Source: Gammaproteobacteria bacterium UBA6968 (lineage in GTDB: Bacteria > Pseudomonadota > Gammaproteobacteria > Pseudomonadales > Azotimanducaceae). Taken from it: 24,650 nt of DNA. Where the stretch lies: contig DJYW01000036.1 in the NCBI GenBank assembly GCA_002450255.1, positions 12,012-36,661 of the forward strand. The letters are read 5' to 3'. Each line of letters begins with the position of its first letter. Position 1 is the first letter of the stretch. Positions 1 through 7,350 of this stretch are shown piece by piece. The notes beneath the pieces are model-generated. The model was not told the origin of the DNA, made no database searches, and was given only the letters and a program-made list of their open reading frames with translations. The translations under genes were made by a program, and so were the position numbers.

Positions 1-65
<65 letters not shown>

Positions 66-72
66 CTTTAGG

Positions 73-94
73 AAAGCCCCTTATGGGGCTTTTT
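73..94 (+). terminator. Rho-independent terminator after the initiator tRNA
   Basis: An 8-bp stem AAAGCCCC (73-80) / GGGGCTTT (85-92) with loop TTAT ends in five Ts (90-94). It starts 8 nt after the tRNA CCA end, so it should stop much of the tRNA transcript. Read-through would feed the rimP operon. Confidence 0.85.
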
Positions 95-159
95 GGTTAC
101 TGGTATCTGGGAATGCAAAACGCTTCCCAGTTGCGATAGAAATGACGCCCAGTAACCAA
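93..159 (+). repeat. Long hairpin (11-bp outer inverted repeat with inner stem) after the tRNA terminator
   Basis: TTGGTTACTGG (93-103) pairs perfectly with CCAGTAACCAA (149-159). Inside, TATC (104-107) can pair with GATA (135-138), and CTGGGAA (107-113) with TTCCCAG (124-130) around a 10-nt loop; the two inner helices share base 107. The result is one extended, interrupted hairpin beginning in the T tract of the tRNA terminator. No protein reading frame explains it. It could be a processing site, a second pause or terminator structure without a T tract, or a REP-like palindrome; no second copy was noticed in this window. Confidence 0.6.
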
Positions 160-172
160 TGCGGTCGTCTAA

Positions 173-178
173 TATGAT
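173..178 (+). promoter_or_regulatory. Candidate -10 box for the rimP-nusA-infB transcript
   Basis: TATGAT matches the sigma-70 -10 consensus at five of six positions, in an A+T-rich patch just after the long hairpin. No convincing -35 box lies 16-18 nt upstream. An internal promoter after the tRNA terminator would be expected, but this exact box is only a candidate. Confidence 0.3.
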
Positions 179-179
179 T

Positions 180-581
180 TAGATCGGCTGGTCTCCGTGC
201 CCGAGCCTTGTAGCACGAGGGGGCGCGGTGAGCACGCTGAGATAGGCGGCGCAGAGGCAAAAAGCGTTGTACCCTGCGGCACTCTAGCAGGGTTAAGTGG
301 GATGGGCGTTAGGCCCATTTTTTATGCCAGTAAGAAATTTTTGTGCCGTCGAGAGACGGTCGTTAGGGAGTTGATAAGCGCGCCGGCTAGTAGTAAGGCA
401 GGCACTGGCTGGACAAGGCGAAAGTTTGGTGCGCAAAGGCCGGCGCGAGAAGTTCAGCGCTGGAAACGAGGGTGCGATAGAACGACATCTACGCAAGCTT
501 CGGAATCGCTGGACGGAATGGTTCGCCGAAGAATTTTTGTTGGCATTGCAGCCGGAAATCGCAGCAGTAATTAAAAGTGCT
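180..581 (+). promoter_or_regulatory. Long structured 5' leader of the rimP-nusA-infB operon
   Basis: About 400 nt without a convincing gene lie before rimP. Stems visible by eye are CCCTGC/GCAGGG (272-277/287-292); a terminator-like hairpin (302-323, listed separately); CCGTC-GAGA-GACGG (346-359), which has a GNRA-type loop; a 9-bp long-range pair CGCGCCGGC/GCCGGCGCG (379-387/439-447); and CTTCGG/CCGAAG (498-503/526-531) followed by AATTTTT. Enterobacterial rimP operons are reported to have a leader RNA with attenuation, and NusA autoregulates its operon in E. coli. That this leader does the same is inference. Open frames across it have no recognisable protein. Confidence 0.5.
302..323 (+). 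terminator. Terminator-like hairpin (possible attenuator) in the rimP leader
   Basis: The stem ATGGGC (302-307) / GCCCAT (313-318) with a 5-nt loop is followed directly by a run of six Ts (318-323). It has the form of an intrinsic terminator inside the leader of a gene block that must be transcribed, so an attenuator is the natural reading. The CCCTGC/GCAGGG hairpin at 272-292 sits just upstream. Confidence 0.6.
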
Positions 582-1043
582 ATGAATAGGAAAGAGCAAG
601 AAATAGAAGCGTTAATAAGCCCAACGGTAGAGGCACTTAAGTGCCAAGTGTGGGGCGTCGAGTATGTGGTGCAAGGCCGCCAGAGCCGACTCAGAATTTA
701 TATCGAAAAAGAAGATGGTGTGAGTGTTGATGACTGCGCTGAAGTCAGCCGTCACGTAGGTGATTTACTCGAAATTGAAGAAACGATGCCTAGTGCTTAT
801 CAACTTGAAGTTTCTTCTCCCGGTATGGATAGGATTCTGTTTCGAGAAGAGCATTTTTTTCAGTTTGTCGGTGAACAAGTAGAAGCTCGATTGCTCTACC
901 CCTTCGAGGGGCGCAAGAAATTTGTTGGCGTTTTGGCTGGTGTTGAAGATGGCGCCGCGCTCATACAGCAAGATGAGGACGAGTACATATTGCCTCTGGA
1001 AAGTATTCAACGGGCTCGCATAGTGCCTACATTTGATAAATAG
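582..1043 (+). CDS. rimP: Ribosome maturation factor RimP
   Basis: This cytoplasmic factor, 153 residues here, helps 30S subunits mature. The central stretch VDDCAEVSRHVGDLLE and the motif YQLEVSSPGMDR are the RimP hallmarks, followed by the small C-terminal SH3-like domain ending near RARIVP. The frame is open upstream to a TTG at 426, but the 52 extra residues resemble no RimP N-terminus, and ATG 582 gives MNRKEQEIEALISPTVEAL, which lines up with E. coli RimP. I see no good Shine-Dalgarno before 582, so translation may be weak or controlled by the leader. It is first in the nusA-infB operon, as in many gammaproteobacteria. Confidence 0.95.
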   Translation: MNRKEQEIEALISPTVEALKCQVWGVEYVVQGRQSRLRIYIEKEDGVSVDDCAEVSRHVGDLLEIEETMPSAYQLEVSSPGMDRILFREEHFFQFVGEQVEARLLYPFEGRKKFVGVLAGVEDGAALIQQDEDEYILPLESIQRARIVPTFDK

Positions 1044-1165
1044 TTTTTAAAGTTTATGCGGAAATCGAACGCAGATATTGGATTGCGACACGCCGCTAGA
1101 CGGGGTGCGCTTGGGGTGTTAACTAGCGCTCAGCGAATCAATCTGTCTGCAACAAGGAGCGAGAC

Positions 1166-2695
1166 ATGAGTAAAGAAATTCTTTTAGTCGTGGAGTCCGT
1201 CTCCCACGAAAAAGGCGTTTCAAAAGAAGTATTGTTCGAAGCAATTGAGTCCGCTTTGGCGATAGCGACGAAGAAGCGATATAACGAAGATGCCGAGTTC
1301 CGTGTCGCGATCGATCGAGAAACAGGCGAGTACGAGTCGTACCGAACCTGGACCGTAGTCGATTTTGAGAACCTCGATGAAGAGGAAGAGCCAAACCCCG
1401 AAGCGCAATATTCATTAGCCCAAGCGCAAGAAATCAAAGCGGACGCTGTGCTCGGCGAGGTGCTTGAAGAGCAAGTCGAGTCGGTAGCGTTCGGTCGCAT
1501 TGCGGCACAAACCGCTAAGCAGGTCATCGTACAGAAAGTGCGCGAAGCTGAGCGCGCTCAGGTAGTGGATGCGTACGAGTCAAAACTTAATCAACTGGTT
1601 AGTGGAACGGTCAAGAAGATGGGCCGGGATATGGCGATCGTTGATTTTGGCAGCAATGCCGAGGGCATTCTGACGCGGGAGCATCTCATTCCGCGCGAGG
1701 TGTTTCGAGTGGGTGACCGGATACGCGCGATGCTTGTTGAAATACGTACAGAAAATCGCGGCCCTCAGTTGGTGCTGTCGCGAACGACACCGCGCATGCT
1801 TATCGAGCTTTTCAAAGTAGAAGTACCGGAGATAGCGGAGAGTGTTATCGAGATCCTGGGCGCAGCACGCGATCCGGGTTCGCGCGCCAAAATTGCGGTT
1901 AAAACCAATGATGGTCGTATTGATCCCGTTGGCGCCTGCGTCGGTATGCGCGGCTCGCGGGTCCAGGCGGTTTCCGGTGAATTAGCCGGCGAACGAATTG
2001 ATATTGTGCTTTGGGACGAAAATCCGGCACAGCTAACCATTAACGCCATGGCGCCGGCCGAGGTCGCATCCATCGTTTTAGATGAAGAAACCCACAGCAT
2101 GGACATAGCGGTTACCGAAGAAAATCTCGCGCAGGCAATTGGTCGAGGCGGTCAGAATGTCAGGCTCGCAAGCGACCTGTGTGGCTGGTCGCTCAATATC
2201 ATGACTGAAGAAGAAGCGGTGCAGAAGCAAGAAGAAGAAGCATCGCGATTTATCAACGAATTTATTGACGCGTTGTCGGTTGATGAAGACGTCGCAGCGG
2301 TGTTGGTGGAAGAAGGATTTACCACACTCGAAGAGATAGCCTACGTTCCGATCGAAGAGATGCTCGTTATCGAAGGTTTTGATGAGGAAATTATCAACGA
2401 GTTGCGCAATCGTGCGAAAGACGCGCTGTTAACGAAAGCGATAGCCAGTGAAGAAGCGCTAGGGGATGTGACTCCCGCTGATGACTTGTTGGAAATGGAA
2501 GGTATGGAACGCGAGTTGGCGTTCAAGTTAGCCAACAATGAAGTTGTGACGATGGAAGATTTGGCTGAGCTAGCGGTCGGCGAATTGTTGGATATTGCTG
2601 CGGATCTTGGCGAAGAAAAGGCCGCGGCTTTGATCTTAAAGGCGCGCGAGCCCTGGTTTGCGGAAGAAAAGGCAAGTTCTGAAATTGCGAGTTAA
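1166..2695 (+). CDS. nusA: Transcription termination/antitermination factor NusA
   Basis: NusA binds RNA polymerase and nascent RNA and sets pausing, termination and antitermination. The 509 residues hold an N-terminal polymerase-binding domain (about 1-125), an S1 domain (about 140-200), KH1 with GMRG at 260-263, KH2 with GRGG at 326-329, and two C-terminal acidic repeats (about 364-425 and 440-500). The second half of the protein is very acidic. The two acidic repeats make it the long E. coli-like form (495 residues there) rather than the short form of many Gram-positives. AAGGAG at 1154-1159 fixes ATG 1166. It lies 122 nt after rimP and 78 nt before infB, presumably on the same transcript. 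Confidence 0.98.
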   Translation: MSKEILLVVESVSHEKGVSKEVLFEAIESALAIATKKRYNEDAEFRVAIDRETGEYESYRTWTVVDFENLDEEEEPNPEAQYSLAQAQEIKADAVLGEVLEEQVESVAFGRIAAQTAKQVIVQKVREAERAQVVDAYESKLNQLVSGTVKKMGRDMAIVDFGSNAEGILTREHLIPREVFRVGDRIRAMLVEIRTENRGPQLVLSRTTPRMLIELFKVEVPEIAESVIEILGAARDPGSRAKIAVKTNDGRIDPVGACVGMRGSRVQAVSGELAGERIDIVLWDENPAQLTINAMAPAEVASIVLDEETHSMDIAVTEENLAQAIGRGGQNVRLASDLCGWSLNIMTEEEAVQKQEEEASRFINEFIDALSVDEDVAAVLVEEGFTTLEEIAYVPIEEMLVIEGFDEEIINELRNRAKDALLTKAIASEEALGDVTPADDLLEMEGMERELAFKLANNEVVTMEDLAELAVGELLDIAADLGEEKAAALILKAREPWFAEEKASSEIAS

Positions 2696-2773
2696 AAGCG
2701 AAGTACAAGCGTAAATATTGGTTAACGCCGGGGTTGCCGCCTTGGTGGTCACGCGAGGCTTCAGGAGAAATAC

Positions 2774-5332
2774 ATGGCAGATGTCACAGTAAAACAATTA
2801 GCCAGTACCGTAGGTGCTTCAGTGGAGCGTCTGTTAAGCCAGATGCAGGAAGCTGGGCTATCCCATAAATCGGAAGATGACTCTGTAAGTGAAGAGCAAA
2901 AGCAGGTTTTGCTTGGGTTCTTAAAAAGCAGCCATGGCGCGGCGCCGAAGCCTGCAGAAAAAATAACGTTAAAGCGTAAGAGCACCGGTACGCTTAAATC
3001 TGGTCAAGGCCGCTCAGGGCGTAATGTCACGGTCGAAGTGCGCCGTAAGCGCACCTACGTAAAACGAAGCGAGTTGGAAACCGAAGCACCTGCTGCTCCG
3101 GCGGAGTCTCAAGCTGAGATAGAAGCGCAACGCATCCGAGAAGAAGAAGTTGCGCGCCAAGAGGCCGAAGGGAAGGCCCGTGAAGAAGAGGCGCAGCGCA
3201 AGGCTGAAGCGGAGCGTAAAGAGCAGGAAGAAGAAGAGCGAAAGCGTCAGGAAGAAGAGCGCGAGGCCCAAGAAAAAGCCGTTGCGGAAGCGGAAGCCGC
3301 TCGACTGGCTCAGCTCGAGGATCAAAAAACTAAAACACCGGAACCGGCTCCGGTTGCAAATCAAGCGGAGTTAGAAGCGCGGGAGCAGTCCGAGCAGCGG
3401 AGCGGCAAACGTGGGCGTGGCCGCGAACGTGCAGCGCCAACGGGTGGGGAAAATAAAGGCAAACGTCGTGAACTAAGTCTTAAGTCGGAACGCAGAGCTA
3501 AAAAGCGGGCACCGCAGCACCGAGACGCGCCGCTGAAATTGGATCAGGTTGGTGGTGAGTTCAAGCCAACAGAGTTTATCTCTCGCGAAGTTGAGGTCGG
3601 CGAAGTCATTTCGGTAGGCGATTTAGCGCAGGGTATGGCAGTGAAAGCCGGCGAGGTCATCAAGACGCTTATGGGCCTCGGTGTCATGGCGACAATCAAC
3701 CAAACGATCGATCAGGATACGGCGACATTAGTAGTCGAGGAAATGGGCCACCGTATCAAGCTGGTAAGCGATGATGTGCTGGAAGAGAAACTTGAGGCGT
3801 CACTGCTAATAGAAGGCGACACATCCCCCAGAGCGCCAGTAGTGACTGTGATGGGACACGTCGACCACGGCAAGACCTCACTACTGGATTACATCCGCAA
3901 CACGCGGGTAACGAGCGGCGAAGCGGGTGGCATTACTCAACATATCGGTGCCTATAGTGTGGAAACCGCTAACGGCACGATCACTTTTATCGATACACCG
4001 GGACACGCAGCGTTTACCTCAATGCGAGCGCGAGGGGCGAAAGTCACTGACATCGTCATTTTGGTGGTTGCTGCAGATGACGGTGTGATGCCACAAACCG
4101 AAGAAGCCATTCAGCATGCTAAGGCCGCCGAAGTACCGATTATCGTAGCGATCAACAAAATCGATTTAGAGAATTCAGATCCGGACAAAGTCACGAATGA
4201 ATTGGCATCGAAAGACGTTGTGCCTGAGGCCTGGGGTGGTGATACCCAATTTATGAAAGTATCGGCCATGACCGGCGAGGGTATGGACGAGTTATTAGAA
4301 GCCATCTCCTTACAAGCCGAGTTAATGGAATTGGTTGCGATCGCTCAGGCACCGGCGCAAGGCGTGGTGATTGAGTCCAGATTGGATCGTGGTCGCGGCC
4401 CGGTCGCAACCATTCTTGTTCAAAATGGCTGCTTAAATCAGAGCGACGTCATTATCGCCGGAGAGTTCCACGGTAAAGTTCGAGCGATGATAGACGACAA
4501 GGGCAACAATACGAAAACAGCTGGACCATCGCAGCCGGTTGAAGTACTAGGATTAAGCGGTACGCCCGCAGCGGGCGATGATTTCTCCGCCGTAACCGAC
4601 GAGCGTTCCGCGCGTGACTTAGCCGAATTCAGACGCGACAAGAATCAGGAACGCGTTCAGGGCATGCAGCAAGCGGCGCGTTTAGAGAATATGTTCGCCA
4701 ACATTGGTGAAGGCGAAAAACGTATCTTGAAACTCATCATCAAGGCGGATGTAAGAGGCAGCCTTGAAGCCATCATCCAATCGATGGCAGAAATGGGTAA
4801 TGATGAGGTATCTGTCCAAGTCCTTGGTTCGGGCGTTGGCGGAATTTCTGAATCCGATGCGACCATGGCTATCACTTACGGCGCTGTGGTCTTCGGCTTC
4901 AACGTGCGCGCAGACAAGCGGGCGAAATCACTGCTAGAAAAAGAAGGCGTCGATTTACGCTATTACAGTGTCATATACGAACTTATCGATGATGTCCGCA
5001 CCGTTTTATCTGGCATGCTTTCGCCCGAAATCCGGGAGGAAATCGTCGGTATCGCTGAGGTTCGAGATGTGTTCCGCTCACCTCGTTTTGGTCAGGTAGC
5101 GGGCTGTATGGTCACGGAGGGGGCCGTGTTCCGAAATAAGCCGATACGCGTACTTCGCGATAACGTCGTTATTTATGAAGGCGAGCTGGAATCATTGCGT
5201 CGTTTTAAAGACGACGTCAACGAAGTGCGTAACGGCACCGAATGCGGTATTGGAGTACGCAACTACAACGATGTACGCGAAGGCGACTTGATCGAAGTCT
5301 TTGATACCAAGGAAATCGCACGCCAACTCTAA
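2774..5332 (+). CDS. infB: Translation initiation factor IF-2
   Basis: This GTPase brings initiator tRNA to the 30S subunit and promotes subunit joining. The 852 residues hold an N-terminal IF2_N domain (about 1-53), a long Glu/Arg/Lys/Ala-rich, probably helical stretch (about 95-250), a second IF2_N-like domain (about 265-335), the G domain, and the C-terminal fMet-tRNA-binding part. G motifs are visible: GHVDHGKT at 361-368, DTPGH at 407-411, NKID at 461-464 and SAM from 497. AGGAG at 2763-2767 precedes ATG 2774. Length is close to the 890 residues of E. coli. Shorter isoforms from internal starts, known in E. coli, could exist but I could not assign one. Confidence 0.98.
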   Translation: MADVTVKQLASTVGASVERLLSQMQEAGLSHKSEDDSVSEEQKQVLLGFLKSSHGAAPKPAEKITLKRKSTGTLKSGQGRSGRNVTVEVRRKRTYVKRSELETEAPAAPAESQAEIEAQRIREEEVARQEAEGKAREEEAQRKAEAERKEQEEEERKRQEEEREAQEKAVAEAEAARLAQLEDQKTKTPEPAPVANQAELEAREQSEQRSGKRGRGRERAAPTGGENKGKRRELSLKSERRAKKRAPQHRDAPLKLDQVGGEFKPTEFISREVEVGEVISVGDLAQGMAVKAGEVIKTLMGLGVMATINQTIDQDTATLVVEEMGHRIKLVSDDVLEEKLEASLLIEGDTSPRAPVVTVMGHVDHGKTSLLDYIRNTRVTSGEAGGITQHIGAYSVETANGTITFIDTPGHAAFTSMRARGAKVTDIVILVVAADDGVMPQTEEAIQHAKAAEVPIIVAINKIDLENSDPDKVTNELASKDVVPEAWGGDTQFMKVSAMTGEGMDELLEAISLQAELMELVAIAQAPAQGVVIESRLDRGRGPVATILVQNGCLNQSDVIIAGEFHGKVRAMIDDKGNNTKTAGPSQPVEVLGLSGTPAAGDDFSAVTDERSARDLAEFRRDKNQERVQGMQQAARLENMFANIGEGEKRILKLIIKADVRGSLEAIIQSMAEMGNDEVSVQVLGSGVGGISESDATMAITYGAVVFGFNVRADKRAKSLLEKEGVDLRYYSVIYELIDDVRTVLSGMLSPEIREEIVGIAEVRDVFRSPRFGQVAGCMVTEGAVFRNKPIRVLRDNVVIYEGELESLRRFKDDVNEVRNGTECGIGVRNYNDVREGDLIEVFDTKEIARQL

Positions 5333-5385
5333 ACATGGCGTTAGGGCCGTTAGGGTAATCGAGCCGAAAGCATTGCGGGCGGGTT

Positions 5386-5772
5386 ATGAGCCGAATAGTA
5401 AAAGTAGCTGATTTTATTCGCGATGAGCTCTCTCTGTTGCTCCAAAACGATATGCGTGACCCAAGGATACCCGGGTTTATTTCGATAAACGAAGTTAAGG
5501 TCAGCAAAGATCTCGCCTTTGCTGACATCTATATTTCCTCCCTTGCCTCGCAATCTCCACAAGAACAAGACGAACTCGTTGCCGTGTTAAATGGGGCTGC
5601 CGGGTTCTTCCGGTCTGAGCTTGCGCGACGGCATAAGATGCGGACGACGCCTAAGCCGCGTTTCCATTACGACTCCATTGTCGAAAGCGGACCAAAGTTA
5701 GAGCGATTAATTGATCAGGCGGTCGCGGAAGATACCGCAAAGCGTGAATCAAATACGGATTCGCTGGATTAG
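5386..5772 (+). CDS. rbfA: 30S ribosome-binding factor RbfA
   Basis: RbfA is a single KH-type domain protein that binds 30S precursors and supports 16S rRNA 5'-end maturation and growth in the cold. The 128 residues carry the family pattern: VADFIRDELSLLLQ at the start, the DPRIPGFISI stretch, VSKDLAFADIYIS, and FRSELARRHKMR before the final strand. The tail is acidic and variable. ATG 5386 is the only start: the frame closes at a TAA at 5356-5358 with no other initiator between. The ribosome-binding site is poor (GGGCGGG). It follows infB by 53 nt, in the usual infB-rbfA-truB order. Confidence 0.95.
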   Translation: MSRIVKVADFIRDELSLLLQNDMRDPRIPGFISINEVKVSKDLAFADIYISSLASQSPQEQDELVAVLNGAAGFFRSELARRHKMRTTPKPRFHYDSIVESGPKLERLIDQAVAEDTAKRESNTDSLD

Positions 5773-5821
5773 GCAAAACCGTTTGTGCTCAGCTAAATAA
5801 AGCCAAAAGGACTGATAGAAG

Positions 5822-6754
5822 ATGGGAAGACGCCGTTCTGGCCGCGCAATAAATGGGGTTCTTGTTGTCGATAAACCTGGTGGTATTTCATCTAACGATG
5901 CAGTGCAGCAGGTAAAAAAAATATATGCGGCTCAGAAAGTCGGTCATACGGGTAGCTTGGATCCGTTAGCGACGGGTGTGCTGCCACTTTGTCTTGGCGA
6001 AGCAACAAAGTTTTCGCGCTTTTTGCTCGAGTCGGACAAGGCGTACACAGCGCAAATACGGCTAGGGGTTCGCACCGATACGGGTGACGCAGACGGGGAG
6101 GTGGTAGACGAACGAGACGCAGCATCCATCACGCTGAGTCAGATTGAGACAGAGTTGGCCCGCTTTCGCGGCGCAATCGATCAAGTCCCATCGATGTATT
6201 CAGCAATCAAACATAACGGTCAGCCGCTCTATAAACTGGCTCGTCAGGGCATTGAGGTGGCGCGCGAGCCGCGCCGCGTGCAGATTTATAAAAACGAAGT
6301 CCTGTCTTTGCATGAGCAATTACTAGAGTTGGAAATCGAATGCTCGAAAGGCACCTATGTGCGAACCATTGCGGAGGACCTTGGCGAGGTGCTGGGATGT
6401 GGGGCGCACGTCACCGCGTTGCGGCGCACGGGTGCTGGCCCTTATCGACTCGATGAGGCAGTCACCATTGCGGAACTAGCCAGTTTGCGGTCGGCAGAGG
6501 ACGAACATACGGCGCTAGATGCGAAGCTGATGCCGGTGGAATCTACTGTCGCGCAATGGCCCGAGGTTCGTTTGGGCGAAAGTTCCGCCTTTTATTTGTC
6601 GCAGGGACAGGCGGTGCAGGTCGCGCATGCGCCGTCGCGGGGCTGGGTCAGATTACTGGCGGATGAGGCCGGCGACGTGCAGCGCTTTCTGGGAGTCGGA
6701 GAGGTGAATTCTGATGGACTCATTGCGCCACGTCGCCTAGTTAACACTCAGTAA
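5822..6754 (+). CDS. truB: tRNA pseudouridine(55) synthase TruB
   Basis: TruB makes pseudouridine 55 in the T-loop of tRNAs and also acts as a tRNA chaperone. In its 310 residues the motif GHTGSLDPLATG at 41-52 holds the catalytic Asp47. A conserved early segment VLVVDKPGGISSN precedes it, and the KGTYVR motif of the family follows near 175-180. The C-terminal part (from about 250) is the short TruB tail domain. AAGGA at 5807-5811 is spaced for ATG 5822. It follows rbfA by 49 nt and is the last gene before the rpsO leader. Confidence 0.97.
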   Translation: MGRRRSGRAINGVLVVDKPGGISSNDAVQQVKKIYAAQKVGHTGSLDPLATGVLPLCLGEATKFSRFLLESDKAYTAQIRLGVRTDTGDADGEVVDERDAASITLSQIETELARFRGAIDQVPSMYSAIKHNGQPLYKLARQGIEVAREPRRVQIYKNEVLSLHEQLLELEIECSKGTYVRTIAEDLGEVLGCGAHVTALRRTGAGPYRLDEAVTIAELASLRSAEDEHTALDAKLMPVESTVAQWPEVRLGESSAFYLSQGQAVQVAHAPSRGWVRLLADEAGDVQRFLGVGEVNSDGLIAPRRLVNTQ

Positions 6755-6790
6755 TCTGTATTTCGACGGGTAACGCGGCGAATAAGTCTG

Positions 6791-6796
6791 TAGAAT
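6791..6796 (+). promoter_or_regulatory. Candidate -10 box for the rpsO-pnp transcript
   Basis: TAGAAT matches five of six -10 consensus positions, 37 nt after the truB stop and upstream of the rpsO leader hairpins. A good -35 box at proper spacing was not found, so the call is weak. rpsO having its own promoter is known in E. coli. Confidence 0.3.
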
Positions 6797-6824
6797 ATCG
6801 CGCCTCAGCGATCGGCTTAATCTA

Positions 6825-6903
6825 ATTTGGCTCCAAAATAAGCCAAATCAGTAAAGCGTCGCGAGACTGGGCGAACGACTGTAAATATGCGTGGTTGTTC
6901 GCC
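6825..6903 (+). promoter_or_regulatory. rpsO leader with two inverted repeats (possible S15 autoregulatory site)
   Basis: ATTTGGCT (6825-6832) pairs with AGCCAAAT (6841-6848) around an 8-nt loop, and GGCGAAC (6870-6876) pairs with GTTCGCC (6897-6903) around a 20-nt loop. Neither is followed by a T tract, so they are not terminators. The second ends 33 nt before the rpsO ATG. S15 is known to repress its own translation by binding leader structures in several bacteria; that these are the binding structures is inference. Confidence 0.4.
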
Positions 6904-6936
6904 TTCATCGTACCAAAGCGTATTAAGGAGAAAAAA

Positions 6937-7206
6937 ATGGCACTGAATGCCGAAGCGAAAGCTGAAATCGTAAAAGAGTATCAATTAGAAGATGGCGATA
7001 CGGGTTCGCCTGAAGTACAGGTCGCATTGCTTACTCACAACATCAATACCCTACAAGGTCATTTCAAAGCTCATCACAAAGATCACCACTCGCGTCGTGG
7101 ACTGATTCGTATGGTTAACCAGCGACGAAAGCTGCTGGACTACTTAAAACAAAAAGATGTGAGCCGCTATGCCGACTTGATCAAGCGATTAGGTTTGCGT
7201 CGTTAG
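6937..7206 (+). CDS. rpsO: 30S ribosomal protein S15
   Basis: S15 is a primary 16S rRNA-binding protein of the 30S platform. The 89 residues match the family's length and pattern: [12 protein letters not shown] early, the [11 protein letters not shown] segment that contacts rRNA, and an R/K-rich end. An in-frame start 42 nt upstream (6895) exists, but AAGGAG at 6925-6930 and the standard N-terminus [12 protein letters not shown] set the start at ATG 6937. It precedes pnp, the usual rpsO-pnp pair. Confidence 0.98.
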   Translation: MALNAEAKAEIVKEYQLEDGDTGSPEVQVALLTHNINTLQGHFKAHHKDHHSRRGLIRMVNQRRKLLDYLKQKDVSRYADLIKRLGLRR

Positions 7207-7214
7207 AAACTGCG

Positions 7215-7305
7215 GTCAATGTCATTGACTCAAAACGCTTTGTCCGCCTCGGTGTTAATAGCCAGGGGACAAGCATGAGGGTACTGGCTTCGAAAACAGC
7301 CCTCA
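7215..7305 (+). promoter_or_regulatory. rpsO-pnp intergenic hairpins (possible RNase III site and pnp leader)
   Basis: Three stems are visible between the genes: GTCAAT/ATTGAC (7215-7220/7224-7229); GCTT-GTCC with GGACAAGC (7237-7245/7267-7274, one bulged T); and TGAGGG/CCCTCA (7276-7281/7300-7305). None has a T tract. In E. coli the same interval holds an RNase III stem through which PNPase represses its own synthesis. The position and form fit such a role, but this is inference. Confidence 0.45.
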
Positions 7306-7350
7306 CGTTGACAAGCGTCGAGTCTAGAAATCTTAATTGGAGAAACTAAT

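Noticed and set aside
220..305. GCTGAGA and TACCC strings resembling a TPP riboswitch
   Set aside because: The second half of the THI element (ACCTGATC...GGATAATGCC) is missing, and rimP is not a thiamine gene.
197..574. 125-codon frame in the rimP leader
   Set aside because: No recognisable protein pattern, and it runs through a terminator-like hairpin and other RNA stems; treated as chance.
426..581. 52-residue N-terminal extension of RimP from TTG 426
   Set aside because: The extra residues match no RimP and overlap predicted RNA stems; ATG 582 gives the standard N-terminus.
3014..3374. Overlapping frames on both strands inside infB
   Set aside because: They are by-products of the repetitive Glu/Arg/Lys codons of the IF2 linker.
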